Assembly (NCBI RefSeq): GCF_026913015.1 | Contig: NZ_JAPTYD010000001.1 | Coordinates: 124,001 to 188,000 of the forward strand | Reading direction: 5' to 3' | DNA length: 64,000 nucleotides | Source: Paracoccus benzoatiresistens | Lineage (GTDB): Bacteria > Pseudomonadota > Alphaproteobacteria > Rhodobacterales > Rhodobacteraceae | Part shown: one piece after another, positions 49,153 to 57,116 of the stretch | Layout: each line of letters starts with the position of its first letter | Numbering within the stretch: the stretch's first letter is position 1 | Notes under the pieces: generated by a model | Database searches by the model: none | What the model was told of the DNA's origin: nothing | Seen by the model: only the letters and a program-made list of their open reading frames with translations | Made by a program: the position numbers and the translations under genes

Positions 49153-49689
49153 ATGATGGCACGATCGCCCGACCACCCCCGCAACCCGCAAGCCCGCCGC
49201 AAGCGCGGCTTCCAGCAGGCCGCGACCCTGCTGGCCGACCGGGTGCAAAGGGCGGCCGAGGGGCGGGGCTTTGCCGTCGCCCGCCTGCTGACCCACTGGC
49301 CCGAGATCGCGGGCCCCCAGCTTGCCGCCATGACCCGCCCGGTGCGCATCAGCCACACGCGCGGCGGCTTTGGCGCGACGCTGACCCTGCTGACCGCCGG
49401 ATCCGTCGCCCCCCTGGTCGAGATGCAGCTGCCGCAGCTGCGCGAGCGGGTGAATGCCTGCTATGGCTATAATGCCGTGCAACGGATCCTGCTGACCCAG
49501 ACGGCGGCCTCGGGCTTCGCGGAAGGGCAGGCCTTCTTTTCAGCCACGCCGGCCAAGGCCGACCAGCCCGATCCGGCCACCCGCCAGGCCGCCGCGCAGG
49601 TCGCGGGCCAGTTCCAGGATCCGGCGCTTGCCGAGGCGATGGCCCTGCTGGCGCTGAACATCGCAACCAAACGACACCGGAACCACTGA
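49153..49689 (+). CDS. dciA: DUF721 protein, DciA-like helicase operator
   Basis: DciA helps load or operate the replicative helicase DnaB in bacteria that lack DnaC. The 178-residue protein has an N-terminal basic tail, then HWPEIAGPQLAAMTRPVRISH near residues 47-70 and a VNACYGYNAVQRILL segment near 105-118, the DUF721 (KH-like) core. The long Ala/Gln-rich C-terminus is typical of alphaproteobacterial forms. The start is uncertain: ATG 49153 or 49156, or 49129, none with a strong ribosome site. The mutY-dciA-dsbA arrangement fits Rhodobacterales. Confidence 0.85.
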   Translation: MMARSPDHPRNPQARRKRGFQQAATLLADRVQRAAEGRGFAVARLLTHWPEIAGPQLAAMTRPVRISHTRGGFGATLTLLTAGSVAPLVEMQLPQLRERVNACYGYNAVQRILLTQTAASGFAEGQAFFSATPAKADQPDPATRQAAAQVAGQFQDPALAEAMALLALNIATKRHRNH

Positions 49690-49700
49690 AAGGATTTTCC

Positions 49701-50333
49701 ATGCTGATCCGCTCTGCCGCAGCCGCCCTGGCGCTTGCCCTCGCCGTTCCTGCCGCGATGGCCCAGGAGGCCGCGACCGCCGCACCGGCCGCGCAGGCGG
49801 AAACCCTGCCCGACATCGCGCTCGGGGCAGAGGACGCGCCGCTGACGGTGATCGAATATGCCAGCTTCACCTGCGGCCATTGCGCGGATTTCCATGCCGA
49901 GAGCTGGCCGAAGCTGAAGGCCGAATATGTCGATACCGGCAAGGTCAGGTTCATCCAGCGCGATGTCTATTTCGACCAGCCGGGCCTCTGGGCCGGCGTC
50001 CTGGCGCGCTGTGGCGGGGACGAGAAATTCTATGCCGTGTCCGACATGCTGTTCGACGAACAGAAGACCTGGCTGGCCGGCGGCACGGGCGAGGAGATCG
50101 CCGCGAACCTGCGCAAGATCGGCCTGAAGGCCGGGATGACCGAAGACCAGATGAGCGCCTGCTGGGAAGACACCGCCAAGGCCGAACAGCTGATCGCGAC
50201 CTTCCAGAAGAACGCCACCACGGACCAGATCGAGGCAACGCCGACCTTCATCATCGGGGGCGAAAAGGTGATGAACCAGCCTTGGGACGACATGAAGAAG
50301 GTCATCGACGGCAAGCTGGCCGAAGCCAACTGA
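49701..50333 (+). CDS. DsbA-family periplasmic thiol oxidoreductase
   Basis: A 210-residue exported thioredoxin-fold protein. Signal peptide (AAAALALALAVPAAMA, cleavage near residue 21), then active site TCGHC (Cys58-Cys61) and a DsbA-type helical insertion. The cis-Pro loop reads ATPTFIIGGEKV near residue 175. CGHC with this layout matches the DsbA/ScsC-like group found behind dciA in Rhodobacterales; oxidase versus reductase activity cannot be told from sequence. GAAAGGA precedes the ATG. No membrane partner (DsbB/DsbD) is adjacent. Confidence 0.92.
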   Translation: MLIRSAAAALALALAVPAAMAQEAATAAPAAQAETLPDIALGAEDAPLTVIEYASFTCGHCADFHAESWPKLKAEYVDTGKVRFIQRDVYFDQPGLWAGVLARCGGDEKFYAVSDMLFDEQKTWLAGGTGEEIAANLRKIGLKAGMTEDQMSACWEDTAKAEQLIATFQKNATTDQIEATPTFIIGGEKVMNQPWDDMKKVIDGKLAEAN

Positions 50334-50343
50334 CGACCTGCCC

Positions 50344-50370
50344 TGGCCCGCCTGCCGACAGGGCGGGCCA
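50344..50370 (+). terminator. GC-rich hairpin after the DsbA-like gene
   Basis: TGGCCCGCC (50344-50352) pairs with GGCGGGCCA (50362-50370) perfectly. There is no T-run after it, so termination strength is uncertain. It separates the DsbA-like gene from mscL. Confidence 0.5.
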
Positions 50371-50477
50371 GAATCGGCCCTGCCATCCCACGCATTTGCC
50401 CGACAATTGCTTTTTGTCTGGCCGGACCGCATGATTCCCGGGCGCCAGCACGGCGCATGTCACAGGGAATGGCTACC

Positions 50478-50945
50478 ATGATCAGAGAGTTCCGGGAATT
50501 CATCGCCCGCGGCAATGTCATCGATCTTGCCGTCGGCATCATCATCGGCGCGGCCTTCACGGCGATCGTGAACTCGTTGGTGTCCGACCTCATCACCCCG
50601 ATTCTCGGCGTTCTGACCGGAGGCATCGACTTCTCGAACCTGTATCTGGTGCTGCCGACCGGCATCGAGGTGCCGGAAACCGCCAGCCTTGCCGCCGCGC
50701 GGCAGACCGGCGCGCCGGTCTTTGCCTATGGCGCCTTCCTGATGGCGGTGCTGAACTTTGTGATCATTGCCTGGGCGGTGTTCCTGCTGGTCAAGGCCGT
50801 CAACCGCCTGCAGCGCCTGGCCACGAGGCCGCAGGCCAAGGAAGTCGTGGCGCCCGGCCCGACGCAGGAGGAACTGCTGGCCCAGATCCGCGACCTGCTG
50901 GCCGACCGCTCTGTCTGGGCGGACCGCCCGGTGCCGCGGGCCTGA
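50478..50945 (+). CDS. mscL: Large-conductance mechanosensitive channel
   Basis: MscL opens under membrane tension to release solutes after osmotic downshock. The 155-residue protein has the N-terminal helix [26 protein letters not shown], transmembrane segment 1 with the gating Gly/Ala pattern, a periplasmic loop, TM2 ([23 protein letters not shown]) and a C-terminal bundle helix ([15 protein letters not shown]). ATG 50478 is chosen because AGGGA lies 9 bases upstream; in-frame ATGs at 50457 and 50469 are alternatives. Stands alone; converges with ald. Confidence 0.95.
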   Translation: MIREFREFIARGNVIDLAVGIIIGAAFTAIVNSLVSDLITPILGVLTGGIDFSNLYLVLPTGIEVPETASLAAARQTGAPVFAYGAFLMAVLNFVIIAWAVFLLVKAVNRLQRLATRPQAKEVVAPGPTQEELLAQIRDLLADRSVWADRPVPRA

Positions 50946-50979
50946 TCGCGGCGGGGGGTCGGTCCGCGCCGCCTCCGCC

Positions 50980-52098
50980 TCAGCTGGCCAGCAACTGGTC
51001 GGGCGTGATCGCCTCCAGCCCCAGGGCCTCGCCCACGGGGGGTGAGGTCAGGCGGCCCCCATGCGTCGAAAGGCCTGCCCGCAGATGCGGATCCTCCAGA
51101 ACCGCCTGCCGCCAGCCCTTGTCGGCCAGGGCCAGCATGAAGGGCAGCGTCGCATTGCCAAGCGCCTGCGTCGAGGTCCGCGCCACCGCGCCCGGCATGT
51201 TCGCCACGCAGTAATGCACGATCCCGTCCACCTCATAGATCGGCTCCTGGTGGGTGGTCGGGCGAGATGTCTCGAAGCAGCCGCCCTGGTCGATGGCCAC
51301 GTCCACCAGCACCGCCCCGGGCTGCATGGTGGCAAGCTGGTCGCGCGAAACCAGCTTGGGCGCGGCGGCGCCGGGGATCAGCACGGCGCCGATCACCATG
51401 TCGGCGGTGCGGATCAGTTCGGCGGTGGCGGCGGCGCTGGAATATTGCGTGGTCAGCCGGCCCATGAAGATGTCGTCGAGATATGACAGCCGCGCCACCG
51501 ACCGGTCCGTGACGGTGACGTTGGCGCCCATGCCCACGGCCACCCGCGCCGCCGCCGTGCCCACGACGCCGCCGCCGATGATGACCACATTGGCGGGCCG
51601 GACGCCAGGCACGCCGCCCAGCAGCACGCCGCGCCCGCCATTGGCCTTTTGCAGTGCCCAGGATCCGACCTGCGGGGCCAGCCGTCCCGCCACCTCGGAC
51701 ATCGGCGCCAGCAGGGGCAACCCGCCGCGCGCGTCCGTCACCGTCTCATAGGCGATGGCGGTGACGCCCGATCCCAGCAGGTCGCGGGTCTGGTCGGGAT
51801 CCGGTGCCAGGTGCAGATAGGTGAACAGCACCTGCCCTTCGCGCAGCATACGGCGCTCGGCGGCCTGGGGTTCCTTGACCTTCACGATCATCTCGGCCGC
51901 GTCGAAGACGGCCTTCGCATCGGGCGCAATCATCGCCCCGGCGGCAGCGTAATCCCCATCCGTGAACCCCGAGCCAAGGCCAGCGCCGGTTTCCACCACC
52001 ACGCCATGGCCGCGTCCGACCGCCTCGGTCACGGCGGCGGGCGTCAGGCCCACGCGGAATTCCTGCGGCTTGATTTCCTTCGGGCAGCCGATCTTCAT
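50980..52098 (-). CDS. ald: Alanine dehydrogenase
   Basis: Converts L-alanine to pyruvate and ammonia with NAD+. The 372-residue protein has the family length. KIGCPKEIKPQEFRVGLTP opens the sequence (Arg15 binds pyruvate), KVKEPQ near 75 has the catalytic Lys, and the NAD fold shows VVIIGGGVVGTAAARVA near 170. The stretch HYCVANMPGAVARTST near 295 is diagnostic. An Lrp-type regulator is divergent from it, with two inverted repeats in the shared gap, so amino-acid-responsive control is likely. Confidence 0.96.
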   Translation of the reverse strand: MKIGCPKEIKPQEFRVGLTPAAVTEAVGRGHGVVVETGAGLGSGFTDGDYAAAGAMIAPDAKAVFDAAEMIVKVKEPQAAERRMLREGQVLFTYLHLAPDPDQTRDLLGSGVTAIAYETVTDARGGLPLLAPMSEVAGRLAPQVGSWALQKANGGRGVLLGGVPGVRPANVVIIGGGVVGTAAARVAVGMGANVTVTDRSVARLSYLDDIFMGRLTTQYSSAAATAELIRTADMVIGAVLIPGAAAPKLVSRDQLATMQPGAVLVDVAIDQGGCFETSRPTTHQEPIYEVDGIVHYCVANMPGAVARTSTQALGNATLPFMLALADKGWRQAVLEDPHLRAGLSTHGGRLTSPPVGEALGLEAITPDQLLAS

Positions 52099-52121
52099 GG
52101 CCCCATCCTCCCCTGTTTGGG

Positions 52122-52155
52122 CCAGTGTGACACTGGCTTGCCGCAAGGTGTTGCG
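52122..52155. promoter_or_regulatory. Two inverted repeats in the ald-lrp intergenic region
   Basis: A perfect 15-base palindrome CCAGTGT-G-ACACTGG at 52122-52136 and an inverted repeat CGCAA-GGTG-TTGCG at 52142-52155 lie between the divergent ald and Lrp-type genes, 24 bases or more upstream of ald's ATG. The spacing of about 20 bases (two helical turns) between centres fits an Lrp octamer or dimer binding region. Confidence 0.6.
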
Positions 52156-52230
52156 AAGCTTTGGTCTTTCGGGCCCTTCGGACGGCAGAAACCACTGGCA
52201 GACCGCCCGATGTTGGAAGAAGATCCCGCC

Positions 52231-52692
52231 ATGTCCGATCTTGATGCAATAGACCGCCGCATCCTTGCCCTGCTTCAGAAAGAAGGGCGAATCAGCAATG
52301 CCGAACTGGCGCTTCGGGTCCACCTGTCCCCTTCCGCCTGCCACCGCCGCGTCCAGCGGCTTGAGGAAACGGGCGTGATCCATGGCTATGTCGCGCTGCT
52401 GGACGCCCGCAAGCTGCGCCGCCAGACCACGGTCTTCGTGGAGATCACCCTGTCGGGCCAGGCCGACGAGGTGCTGGAGGCCTTCGAGAAGGGCGTGCGC
52501 GCCATCCCCGACGTGCTGGAATGCCACCTGATGGCCGGGACCGCCGATTACCTTCTGAAGATCGTGGTCGAGGATACCGACGATTTCGCCCGCATCCACC
52601 GCCAGCATCTTGCCCGCCTGCCGGGTGTGGCGCAGATGCATTCGTCCTTTGCGTTGCGCACCGTGTTCCGCACCACGGCGATTCCGGTGTGA
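52231..52692 (+). CDS. Lrp/AsnC family transcription regulator
   Basis: A 153-residue regulator with an N-terminal helix-turn-helix (LDAIDRRILALLQKEGRISNAELALRVHLSPSACHRRVQRLEE) and a C-terminal RAM domain (VLECHLMAGTADYLLKIVVED) that binds amino acids and forms oligomers. Divergent transcription from ald makes it the likely activator of alanine dehydrogenase, as known for AldR-like Lrp proteins. ATG 52231 follows GGAAGAAG with good spacing; ATG 52210 is an alternative. It ends before a bidirectional-looking terminator shared with rpsU. Confidence 0.93.
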   Translation: MSDLDAIDRRILALLQKEGRISNAELALRVHLSPSACHRRVQRLEETGVIHGYVALLDARKLRRQTTVFVEITLSGQADEVLEAFEKGVRAIPDVLECHLMAGTADYLLKIVVEDTDDFARIHRQHLARLPGVAQMHSSFALRTVFRTTAIPV

Positions 52693-52737
52693 CGGGGCCG
52701 CCGGCTGCGGATGCGCCGAATTCGGGGGGACAAAAGC

Positions 52738-52767
52738 AAACCCCCGCGGCTTGCGCTGCGGGGGTTT
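52738..52767 (-). terminator. Terminator between lrp-type regulator and rpsU
   Basis: AAACCCCCGC with GGC/GCT interior pairing and a TTGC loop closes on GCGGGGGTTT: about 12 paired bases. On the minus strand it runs into TTTGCTTTTG, so it mainly ends rpsU. On the plus strand only TTT follows, giving weaker use for the regulator. Confidence 0.8.
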
Positions 52768-52815
52768 GCGGATAACGCGGATCGCGTCGTCTTACAGTGC
52801 GCCTTCGCGCGCCCC

Positions 52816-53022
52816 TCAGAGAGCGCCTTCGCGCTGTGCCTTTTTACGGGCCAGCTTGCGGGCGCGGCGGACGGCCTCGGCCTTTTCACGGGCTTTCTTG
52901 ACCGACGGTTTCTCGAAATGCTGCCGAAGCTTCATTTCGCGGAACACGCCTTCGCGCTGAAGTTTCTTCTTCAGGGCACGGAGCGCCTGTTCGACGTTGT
53001 TGTCGCGAACATTGACCTGCAT
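52816..53022 (-). CDS. rpsU: 30S ribosomal protein S21
   Basis: A 68-residue, strongly basic ribosomal protein with [25 protein letters not shown] at the start and a Lys/Arg-rich helix. S21 helps the small subunit pair with the Shine-Dalgarno region. The normal alphaproteobacterial length is 68-75 residues. AAGGTGG lies upstream of the ATG. Directly behind the TGA stop the reading frame continues GAREGAL and then TAA, a near copy of the last codons before the stop, so the tail is duplicated. Confidence 0.96.
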   Translation of the reverse strand: MQVNVRDNNVEQALRALKKKLQREGVFREMKLRQHFEKPSVKKAREKAEAVRRARKLARKKAQREGAL

Positions 53023-53118
53023 GTGGTTGTCACCACCTTCCTAGGTTAGAGTTGCAAAGATTGCAGGATGCGCCCCCCTATCAAAGCCGGGCGCGCTTGT
53101 CCAGACGGAGGCTGTTCC

Positions 53119-53775
53119 ATGACCCGAACCGACCGCGACGCGCTTCTTGACGCCGCCCTGACCCATGTCCCCTTCGAGGGGATGAACGACCGCGCCCTGA
53201 TGGCTGGCGCGCGCGATCTGGGCATGTCGCGCGACCTGGCGCGGGTGCATTTCCCTCAAGGAGGCGCGGGGCTGGCCGCCGCCTATCACCGCCGCGCCGA
53301 CGCCATGCTGCGCGAAAGCCTGATCCAGACCCCGCCGGGCGGGCGTTTCCGCGACCGCGTGGCCGAGGCGATCTGGCGGCGCCTGATGCTGGTCGATTCC
53401 GAACTGGTGCGCGCGGGCGCCGCGACGCTGAGCCTGCCGCAGAATGCCGCGCTGGCGGCCCGGCTGGTCTGGGAAACGGCGGATGTGATCTGGACCGGGC
53501 TTGGCGACCGATCCACGGATGTGAACTGGTATTCCAAGCGGGCGACCCTGTCGGCGGTGATCAGCGCCACGGTGCTGTTCTGGCTGGGCGACAGTTCGCC
53601 CGACCACCAGGACACCCGGGCCTTCATCGGCCGCCGCATCGACGGCGTGATGCGCTTCGAGCAGGTCAAATCCGGCTTGCGCAAGCTGCCCGGCGCGGAA
53701 AGGCTGGCGGGCATGGCCTTTGGCTGGATTCGCGCGCCCCGGTCGCGCGACCTGCCCGGCCGGGCAAGACCCTGA
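53119..53775 (+). CDS. COQ9 family protein
   Basis: A 218-residue protein resembling COQ9, a lipid-binding TetR-fold protein that assists hydroxylation (COQ7) in ubiquinone synthesis. The helix-turn-helix-like N-terminus (DALLDAALTHVPFEGMNDRAL) and the terminal COQ9 region with DVNWYSKRATLSAVISATVLFWLGDSSPDHQDT near residues 130-160 are diagnostic. No coq7 gene is nearby. ATG 53119 follows ACGGAGG. Divergent from rpsU, and 12 bases before the quinone oxidoreductase gene, with which it is probably co-transcribed. Confidence 0.9.
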   Translation: MTRTDRDALLDAALTHVPFEGMNDRALMAGARDLGMSRDLARVHFPQGGAGLAAAYHRRADAMLRESLIQTPPGGRFRDRVAEAIWRRLMLVDSELVRAGAATLSLPQNAALAARLVWETADVIWTGLGDRSTDVNWYSKRATLSAVISATVLFWLGDSSPDHQDTRAFIGRRIDGVMRFEQVKSGLRKLPGAERLAGMAFGWIRAPRSRDLPGRARP

Positions 53776-53787
53776 CCAGGAGAGACG

Positions 53788-54783
53788 ATGTTCCCCGATT
53801 CCATGAACGCGGTCGAGATCGCGGACCCCGGCGATGCCACGATGCTGCGCCCGACCCTGCGCCCGGTCCCGGTGCCGCGCCACGACCAGATCCTGATCCG
53901 CGTGGCCTATGCCGGGGTGAACCGCCCCGACGTGCTGCAACGGCAGGGCCTTTACGAGCCGCCGCCCGATGCCTCGGACCTGCCGGGACTGGAAGTCTCG
54001 GGCGAGATCGTGGGCATGGGGGTGGGCGTCACCCGCTGGCGCAAGGGCGAACAGGTCTGCGCGCTGGTGCCGGGCGGGGGCTATGCCGAATACGTCGCCT
54101 GCCATGCCGACCATGCGCTGCGCATCCCCCATGGCCTGGGCTTGCGCGAAGGCGCCTGCCTGCCGGAAACCGCCTTCACCGTCTGGTCCAACGTCGTGAC
54201 CCGCGGCGGCTTGACGGGGGGCGAGCGGTTCCTGGTCCATGGCGGCACCTCCGGCATCGGCATGATGGCGATCCAGGTCGCCCGCACCTTGGGCGCCCGG
54301 GTCTTTGCCACGGCCGGCAGCGACGAGAAATGCGCGGCCATCGCGTCCTTGGGCGCCACGCCGATCAACTATCGCACCGGGGATTTCACAAAGGTCATGA
54401 TCGCCGAGGGGGGCGCGGACCTGATCCTCGACATGGTGGGCGGCAGCTACATCGCGAAGAACGTCAAGGCCCTGGCGCCCGACGGGCGGCTGGTGATGAT
54501 CGCCTTCCTGGAGGGCTCGAAGGTCGAACTGAACTTCGCCCCCATCATGGCCAAGCGGCTGACCGTCACCGGATCGACCCTGCGCCCGCAATCGGATGCC
54601 GCCAAGGCCGAGATCGCCGAGGCGCTGCGCAAGCGGCTGTGGCCGCTGATCTCGGGCGGGTCGGTCAGGGTCACGATCGACAGCGAGTTCGAGCTGGCGA
54701 ATGCCGTCGAAGCGCATCGCCGGATGGAAAGCAGCCAGCATATCGGCAAGATCGTGTTGAAGGTGGCGGGCGACCCGGCCTGA
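53788..54783 (+). CDS. NAD(P)H-quinone oxidoreductase (zeta-crystallin/PIG3-like)
   Basis: Zinc-free medium-chain dehydrogenase of 331 residues. The N-terminal catalytic half has AGVNRPDVLQRQGLY near 45-58 and PGLEVSGEIV near 67; the NADPH-binding half has LVHGGTSGIGMMAIQVAR near residue 150-166. The QRxGxY signature is typical of the PIG3 branch, which reduces quinones by one or two electrons. AGGAGA precedes the ATG. Probably in an operon with COQ9, giving a quinone-related pair. Confidence 0.92.
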   Translation: MFPDSMNAVEIADPGDATMLRPTLRPVPVPRHDQILIRVAYAGVNRPDVLQRQGLYEPPPDASDLPGLEVSGEIVGMGVGVTRWRKGEQVCALVPGGGYAEYVACHADHALRIPHGLGLREGACLPETAFTVWSNVVTRGGLTGGERFLVHGGTSGIGMMAIQVARTLGARVFATAGSDEKCAAIASLGATPINYRTGDFTKVMIAEGGADLILDMVGGSYIAKNVKALAPDGRLVMIAFLEGSKVELNFAPIMAKRLTVTGSTLRPQSDAAKAEIAEALRKRLWPLISGGSVRVTIDSEFELANAVEAHRRMESSQHIGKIVLKVAGDPA

Positions 54784-54785
54784 CC

Positions 54786-56234
54786 TCAGGTCCAGTATCT
54801 TTCGGCCCCCACCAGGGCATCGTGGGCATCCTCTGCTGCCGCCAGCAGAGGCGCCCGGTCCGCCGCATGGGTCAGGTCGGCCACGCCAGGCGCGTCGGCC
54901 AGGCCCAGGCGTTCCAGCACCAGGGGCGCCGCCGCCAGGTCGTTCAGCGCGCCCAGGTGATCCTGGAAATCCGCAAGCGCCGCCCCGAATTTCTTGCGGT
55001 CCTTCGCGCGGTCACCCGTGAAAAGCGGCGCGAAGAAGTCGGCGGCATAGCGCAGCTTCTTGGCGTCCTTGCGCAATTCGTGCCGCGCCTCGTCCTCCAG
55101 ATGGGACAGATCTCGCCCGCCCTTCTTCACCTTGCGGCGGAACCGCGACAGCGCGGCGGCGGCAAAATCCTGCGCCTCCATGTCGCGAGCACCTTGGGTG
55201 TCGGGTTCCGTCAGCCAGTCGCCCGCGCCGACCCATTCCGCAAGATCCAGCATCAAGGCCCGCACGCGGTCAGAGGCCAGCGCCTCGGCCACCGCGTCAT
55301 GGGCGGCCTCGCGGGCCGCGCGGAGGCGGTCATGAAGCGGCCCGGCCGGCGCGCGGGGCAGCAGCACGTCCAGGTCGCGCGCCTCGCCCAGTGTCCCGGC
55401 CAGCCAGCGCAACTCCTCGCGCAGCCCGGCTCCTGATGTGCCCAGTATCGGCCGGAAGATGGTGAAGGCCGAGCGCAGGCGGCGCAGCGCGACCCGCGCC
55501 TGGTGCAGGGGTTCGGCTGCGCGCGTGACCAGCAGCAGGTCCTCGTTCAGGCGGAACTGGCGCAGGCAGGACAGCACGATCCGCTGAAAGGCCTGGGCCG
55601 CCGTCATGCCCCGGTCAAGCGCCACGTCCTCGGCCTTGACCGAGATGGGCAGGGGGCCGATCAGGCGATAGCCGCGTTCGGACTTGGTCAGCACGCCCAG
55701 CCTGACCGGCGCCACGGCATTCAGCCGGCGCGCGACGGCGAACAGGGCGTCCTGCGGCCCCGAGATCAGTTCCAGCTCGCATTCGCAGACCGGGCCGCGG
55801 CGGTCGGATGCCGTGATCTCGCCGCGGTCGATCACCGCCTCGATCCGGGCGCCGCCTTCGTCGAAGGTCCAACTTTGGCGGATGACGGACACGGTGAAGA
55901 CAGGCGCGAGCGCTTGGGTCCTGTCGCCCAGAACGCCTGCGACCGGCGTGGTATCGTCCAGCACGGGCCTGTCGTCGTTGACCGGCATCTCCCATTCCGG
56001 GCGGGCAAAGATTCCTGCCGCGCCCCCTTTTGCCTGCTTGACAGTCTGGATGCGCCTGCCCTTGGCCTTGCGGATCCGCAGGGACAGCCCGGCCCCGGCC
56101 AGCGCGTGGTCGGGCGTGTCGAAATAGACCGCATGCTGCGCGACCGGCTTGGGCTGGCCAGGCAGAACGCCCGCGGCCAAGATGGCATCGGCTCCGGCCT
56201 CGGTCAGTTGCAGCTTCAGTTCGATTTCATCCAT
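54786..56234 (-). CDS. CYTH and CHAD domain protein (triphosphatase-type)
   Basis: A 482-residue two-domain protein. The N-terminal CYTH domain (about 1-200) starts with E-x-E-x-K (Glu3, Glu5, Lys7) and continues with the charged tunnel residues (ISVKAED-like region), the pattern of inorganic triphosphatases/adenylate cyclase IV. The CHAD domain (about 205-482) has the conserved histidine helices LHQARVALRRLRSAF and LRKDAKKLRYAADFF, which bind polyphosphate. A role in tripolyphosphate or polyphosphate handling is inferred. Lies 61 bases after the RNase T2 gene on the same strand. Confidence 0.92.
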   Translation of the reverse strand: MDEIELKLQLTEAGADAILAAGVLPGQPKPVAQHAVYFDTPDHALAGAGLSLRIRKAKGRRIQTVKQAKGGAAGIFARPEWEMPVNDDRPVLDDTTPVAGVLGDRTQALAPVFTVSVIRQSWTFDEGGARIEAVIDRGEITASDRRGPVCECELELISGPQDALFAVARRLNAVAPVRLGVLTKSERGYRLIGPLPISVKAEDVALDRGMTAAQAFQRIVLSCLRQFRLNEDLLLVTRAAEPLHQARVALRRLRSAFTIFRPILGTSGAGLREELRWLAGTLGEARDLDVLLPRAPAGPLHDRLRAAREAAHDAVAEALASDRVRALMLDLAEWVGAGDWLTEPDTQGARDMEAQDFAAAALSRFRRKVKKGGRDLSHLEDEARHELRKDAKKLRYAADFFAPLFTGDRAKDRKKFGAALADFQDHLGALNDLAAAPLVLERLGLADAPGVADLTHAADRAPLLAAAEDAHDALVGAERYWT

Positions 56235-56294
56235 GCCACACCTTCAGCCTGCGATTGTTCAAGTCGTGCAGGTCCGACCGGGTTCCGCGAGCAT

Positions 56295-56930
56295 TCAGCG
56301 CGTCCTTTCCATCAGCACCTGCGGGCGGGCGCAGTCGCGCCGGGCGTCCGGCGCGCAGGCGCGCGGTTCCAGGTCGCGGGTCAGGCAGATGCGGACCTCG
56401 GCCAGCGCCTCGGCCTTGCAGGTGACGGTGACGCCGTCGGGGGCCAGGTCGGGATTGGCCTCGATGAAGGCCTCCTCGACGACCGCGGGCACCAGGGCAA
56501 GGTCGCGGTCCAGGTCGTCGAAGGCCGCGGGGATCGCGATGCGCTCTGCCGCCTTCCGGGTGGCCGCGTAATAGCCCGCCGCCGACAGGCCCGAGCAGCG
56601 GCCATGCTTGCGCCATTGGTAAAGCGCCAGGCCAGGCGCCATCAGATCGGCCATGGCCTGCGTCTGCCGCCGCGACGGGTCGCGCTCGTCGGTGTCGCAG
56701 TGATCGGGCCAACCCCGTTCATGTTGCGGCCACAGGCCATGGACCACGAAATCCCGGCCGCCGCCCCCGTCGCATTCCGGGGCATCCCGCCCATCGCCCG
56801 TCGTCCGGCACCAGGCGGGCTGCCAGCTGAGCGACAGGACGTAATAATCGAAATCGCCCGCAACGCCCCCGGCCGGGGCAGGTGCGGACCAGAGCGCGGC
56901 CAGCAGCGGGGTCAGCAATGCAGCCTTCAT
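56295..56930 (-). CDS. Ribonuclease T2 family exported protein
   Basis: A 211-residue protein with a signal peptide (LLTPLLAALWSAPAPAGG, cleavage near residue 20) and the RNase T2 fold: WQPAWCR near 34, CAS I motif FVVHGLWPQHE near 60 with the catalytic His, and the CAS II region LYQWRKHGRC near 108. In the fungal enzyme CAS II reads HEW-x-KHG; here the first two positions are Tyr-Gln, so the acid Glu is replaced while Lys and the second His remain. Six or more Cys fit disulfides. Activity may be reduced or altered. ATG 56930 is used; upstream codons lack support. Confidence 0.87.
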   Translation of the reverse strand: MKAALLTPLLAALWSAPAPAGGVAGDFDYYVLSLSWQPAWCRTTGDGRDAPECDGGGGRDFVVHGLWPQHERGWPDHCDTDERDPSRRQTQAMADLMAPGLALYQWRKHGRCSGLSAAGYYAATRKAAERIAIPAAFDDLDRDLALVPAVVEEAFIEANPDLAPDGVTVTCKAEALAEVRICLTRDLEPRACAPDARRDCARPQVLMERTR

Positions 56931-57116
56931 GGCCGCACCATGCCCTGCAAGCCGCCTTGCGTCCACTGCCCTCATGCGAATCCCCTTTTCCCCGCGCGGC
57001 AGAATCGCTATATCGGCTGACAATTCCCCCCGAAAACGAGGAATGGCACGCGCCGAAAGCCGTTTTCCCGGCCAAGGCCCCTATTGTTCGGGGGCAGACA
57101 TGCGAAGGAGATTGAC

